A stretch of 64,000 nt of DNA, taken from contig KE546969.1 of NCBI GenBank assembly GCA_000442125.1, positions 434,001 to 498,000 of the forward strand, read 5' to 3'. Both the position numbers and the translations under genes were made by a program. How positions within the stretch are numbered: position 1 is the first letter of the stretch; every line of letters starts with the position of its first letter. Positions 62,901-64,000 of the stretch are shown here, one piece after another. Source of the stretch: Opeltia flavorubescens (taxonomy: Eukaryota > Ascomycota > Lecanoromycetes > Teloschistales > Teloschistaceae). The notes under the pieces were generated by a model that was not told the DNA's origin, did no database searches, and saw only the letters and a list, made by a program, of their open reading frames with translations.

Positions 62901-64000
62901 ACCCCACGATTTCCAACCAAGCCATCCTCCTAATTGTGCAAGGATTGGTAGCATAGAATGGACCATCCCAGCAGCGGCCGTGTCTAATTTCAACTCTTCT
63001 CTTAAGAGATGTAAACTGACGAGCAAGGAGGTTGTTATCGCACCTTGCGAAGCATAGTCTTGGGAAGCCAGGAAAGCGAGCACATTCAACTTGCTCGGAA
63101 TACCGTCATTTGTCGAAGCTGACTTCAAGGCCTCGCGGGCAAGATCGCTGCATTGAACGATGTATGCCGACTTTTTGGCTGTGGGGAGTATAGCCATGTT
63201 GAAGACCTTCACCGGCGGTGATAGCAAAGCAGATCTGGTTGATGCTCCTTGCACCTCGGTAGATGGAACTCGTCCAGTCACCCATTGCCAGGCGGTGTCC
63301 TGCATCCACGGCGCCGATGAGTTTGAGCAACCGGCTTCTTCGCTCAACATAGCTTCCCAACTCGCGAGATCGGTACTTGCACCGCTGCTTGATCGGAGAA
63401 ACCCTGCCTTGCGCCCCTTTTGTCTGGAAGCTGATTCCGAACGCCAAGTCTGAATAGAATATGCCGGCAAAGAGAACAAAACAACCACAAGGGCAGTCCA
63501 CTCAATGTCATGATCCACATCCGAACGTGACCTCAACCATGAAACGACGGCCCACCAGGCACACAGAATAGTCTCACGCCGGTCGCCTAATAGCGGCATT
63601 GCAGCCTCGCATATTTCAATGACTTTTTTAACAAGCGGGTTGCGAGATTGTAATTGCACATACAATCGGTGTCTTGTCCCCTCCAAATCTACTATATCTA
63701 CCTTTCCTTTATCGCCGCCACGGTGCAAAGCTGAAAATGCTTGCGGGCTTGGATTGATTATCCTCTTGAGTCCGCCTTCTCGTTTATGTTGCAGCGTTGT
63801 ATCAATGAATATTTTCATTGGATCGTATACTCTGAGAGCTGTTGGAAGGCCAACGTCGCATGGGACGCTCCATGGGGCGTACAAGGACAGCTTCCCCCTA
63901 CCAGTAGGACTTTGACTCAACGCGAGGACGCGAACGGTGCCATCCTCCTGTAATTTGCATGTGTCTATCACACCGTTCAGCCTGGTTATGTTCGTGACTC
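59913..64000 (-). CDS. APC1: Anaphase-promoting complex subunit 1, C-terminal part (5' end outside window)
   Basis: Apc1 (BimE in Aspergillus) is the largest scaffold of the APC/C ubiquitin ligase that drives mitotic exit. The frame stays open to the end of the window, so about 1360 C-terminal residues are seen and the N-terminal WD40-like part lies beyond. Landmarks: FSLPAYSIQTW, an Apc1-type helical region (HLLREELKLDTAAAGMVHSM then LAQLGGWLGW), and the proteasome/cyclosome repeats (HAGFLLALGLNGHMKNIAKW, YLTPKHTMTSIGFLLGISAS, GYRLAAGFALGYINLGRGRD, LNIVAGLCLSLGLRYAGSGL and GSHLAAHLAIGVLFLGGG). No intron is needed. The ambiguous base at 62854 leaves one residue undetermined (Asn, Thr, Ile or Ser). 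Confidence 0.95.
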   Translation of the reverse strand, partial: VTNITRLNGVIDTCKLQEDGTVRVLALSQSPTGRGKLSLYAPWSVPCDVGLPTALRVYDPMKIFIDTTLQHKREGGLKRIINPSPQAFSALHRGGDKGKVDIVDLEGTRHRLYVQLQSRNPLVKKVIEICEAAMPLLGDRRETILCAWWAVVSWLRSRSDVDHDIEWTALVVVLFSLPAYSIQTWRSESASRQKGRKAGFLRSSSGASTDLASWEAMLSEEAGCSNSSAPWMQDTAWQWVTGRVPSTEVQGASTRSALLSPPVKVFNMAILPTAKKSAYIVQCSDLAREALKSASTNDGIPSKLNVLAFLASQDYASQGAITTSLLVSLHLLREELKLDTAAAGMVHSMLPILAQLGGWLGWKSWGFKRPAYYALENADIEXWVFDESTITGRAYPTNQPFEPPSIFLHIEKLIIGSTAQPFVTLLDLIDVSGGPTKHPKASETLKERMQELTPRTTAITKLFTTTKANTMDFSVEGILSSNIDFPFLDTLPESIAGAIRSSLSRAQVSPSSSWRNKILSILGRDDLRNLGQMETSVTQNVKDLSTTKRDVARDVHTICMSANESESTGAYDGSAEADRQSVTRMIFKDDQRFVEAIRLLHPLVAPTARCMPEPAWGDTELLEAQQELVKIVATRTLSVSPGRALLFYNGRAPLITEKFPVHGFTLSCVMKPSNTTVTADRSAYTEEKVSWAFFHAGVEAGLSISKDAKGIDTSWLLFNKPHELKNRHAGFLLALGLNGHMKNIAKWASYKYLTPKHTMTSIGFLLGISASYLGTMDTNITRLLSVHVTRMLPAAAAELNISPVTQASGIMGIGLLYCNSQHRRMSEIMLSEIENTDQDENSNQSESLRDEGYRLAAGFALGYINLGRGRDLKGLHDMRIVERLLILAVGTKRADLVHILDKATAAATIAIALIFMKTGDAILARKIDVPDTPHQFDYVRPDILLLRTVARHLIMWDQIRPTPSWITKQLPPAFQSNRQLDVHLMSSQELPKLNIVAGLCLSLGLRYAGSGLLAVRDILCHQLDQFMWMCRYPSTNYDQMLTRITARNCQDTVALAAACVMAGFGDLKVFRRLRALHGRTDPETPYGSHLAAHLAIGVLFLGGGTHSFGTSNTAIASLLCAFYPLFPTTVLDNKSHLQAFRHFWVLAAEPRCLMIRDIDTHRQLSIPVTVKLRNKVNLPLTAPCLLPALEVVAAIVIDDPAHWPVTLDMTENPDHLAAFKRHQTIYVRGRAAGHAASSILSTTMLSLNDAQAADQLGRQVFGWIFTLPVLQTLDRTEQALVLPPNLADVMHQAARGTAVDDCLVLRTGCLDSGKSERLWNLRLLFAWADAMSARSGRWGWLKEDFVSKLRASLYLRVTGAE

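Overview
The window is nuclear chromosomal DNA of a filamentous ascomycete (Pezizomycotina; I cannot fix the class). The evidence is dense genes on both strands, many short introns (mostly 47-90 nt) with GT..AG borders and conserved phase, fungal-only families (Zn2Cys6 regulator, Cox20, a CBS-PB1 protein, a filamentous-fungal plasma-membrane H+-ATPase) and a fungal set of housekeeping genes. I see no tRNA, rRNA, CRISPR array, virus-derived element, transposon or secondary-metabolite cluster. Six single ambiguous bases (N) occur, so single-base draft errors are possible.

Layout. 1-7 kb: a long non-coding leader, a Zn2Cys6 transcription factor, an aldose 1-epimerase, a small Ser/Thr-rich membrane protein and an unrecognised multi-pass membrane protein. 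7.5-13 kb: NOP9 (pre-18S rRNA processing), a PLP-dependent group II decarboxylase, and the NAD-synthesis enzyme quinolinate phosphoribosyltransferase, the last two facing tail to tail. 13.6-17 kb: a conserved fungal protein of unknown role and an F-box-like protein with a Cys-rich second exon. 17.5-21 kb: an eight-exon plasma-membrane H+-ATPase with about 2 kb of gene-free DNA upstream. 23-28 kb: a secreted type-B carboxylesterase and an F-box/leucine-rich protein. 28.7-33.5 kb: SPT7 (SAGA) head to head with a VanZ-like membrane protein. 34.7-40.6 kb: two small multi-exon genes (an Mrx7-like mitochondrial protein and ribosomal protein eS26), a tyrosine phosphatase and a CBS-PB1 protein. 41-64 kb: a run of core cell-biology genes: karyopherin Kap121, chaperonin subunit CCT7, DNA polymerase epsilon (POL2), COX20, an AMSH-type deubiquitinase, an Mtf1-like mitochondrial factor and the 3' part of APC1.

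The genes share broad growth and cell-cycle themes (ribosome production, protein folding, nuclear import, replication, mitosis, mitochondria) but do not form one pathway or operon-like unit. Gene models were built by joining exons at GT..AG sites and checking that phase, total length and family motifs agree; all completed models come out as whole codons. I found no convincing novel system. The best leads are two small spliced genes in apparent gaps, a likely one-base frame change at the 3' end of the Mtf1-like gene, an H+-ATPase whose tail lacks the classical Ser-Thr switch, paired MBF-like sites upstream of POL2, and possible alternative 3' exons in the phosphatase and the Zn2Cys6 factor.
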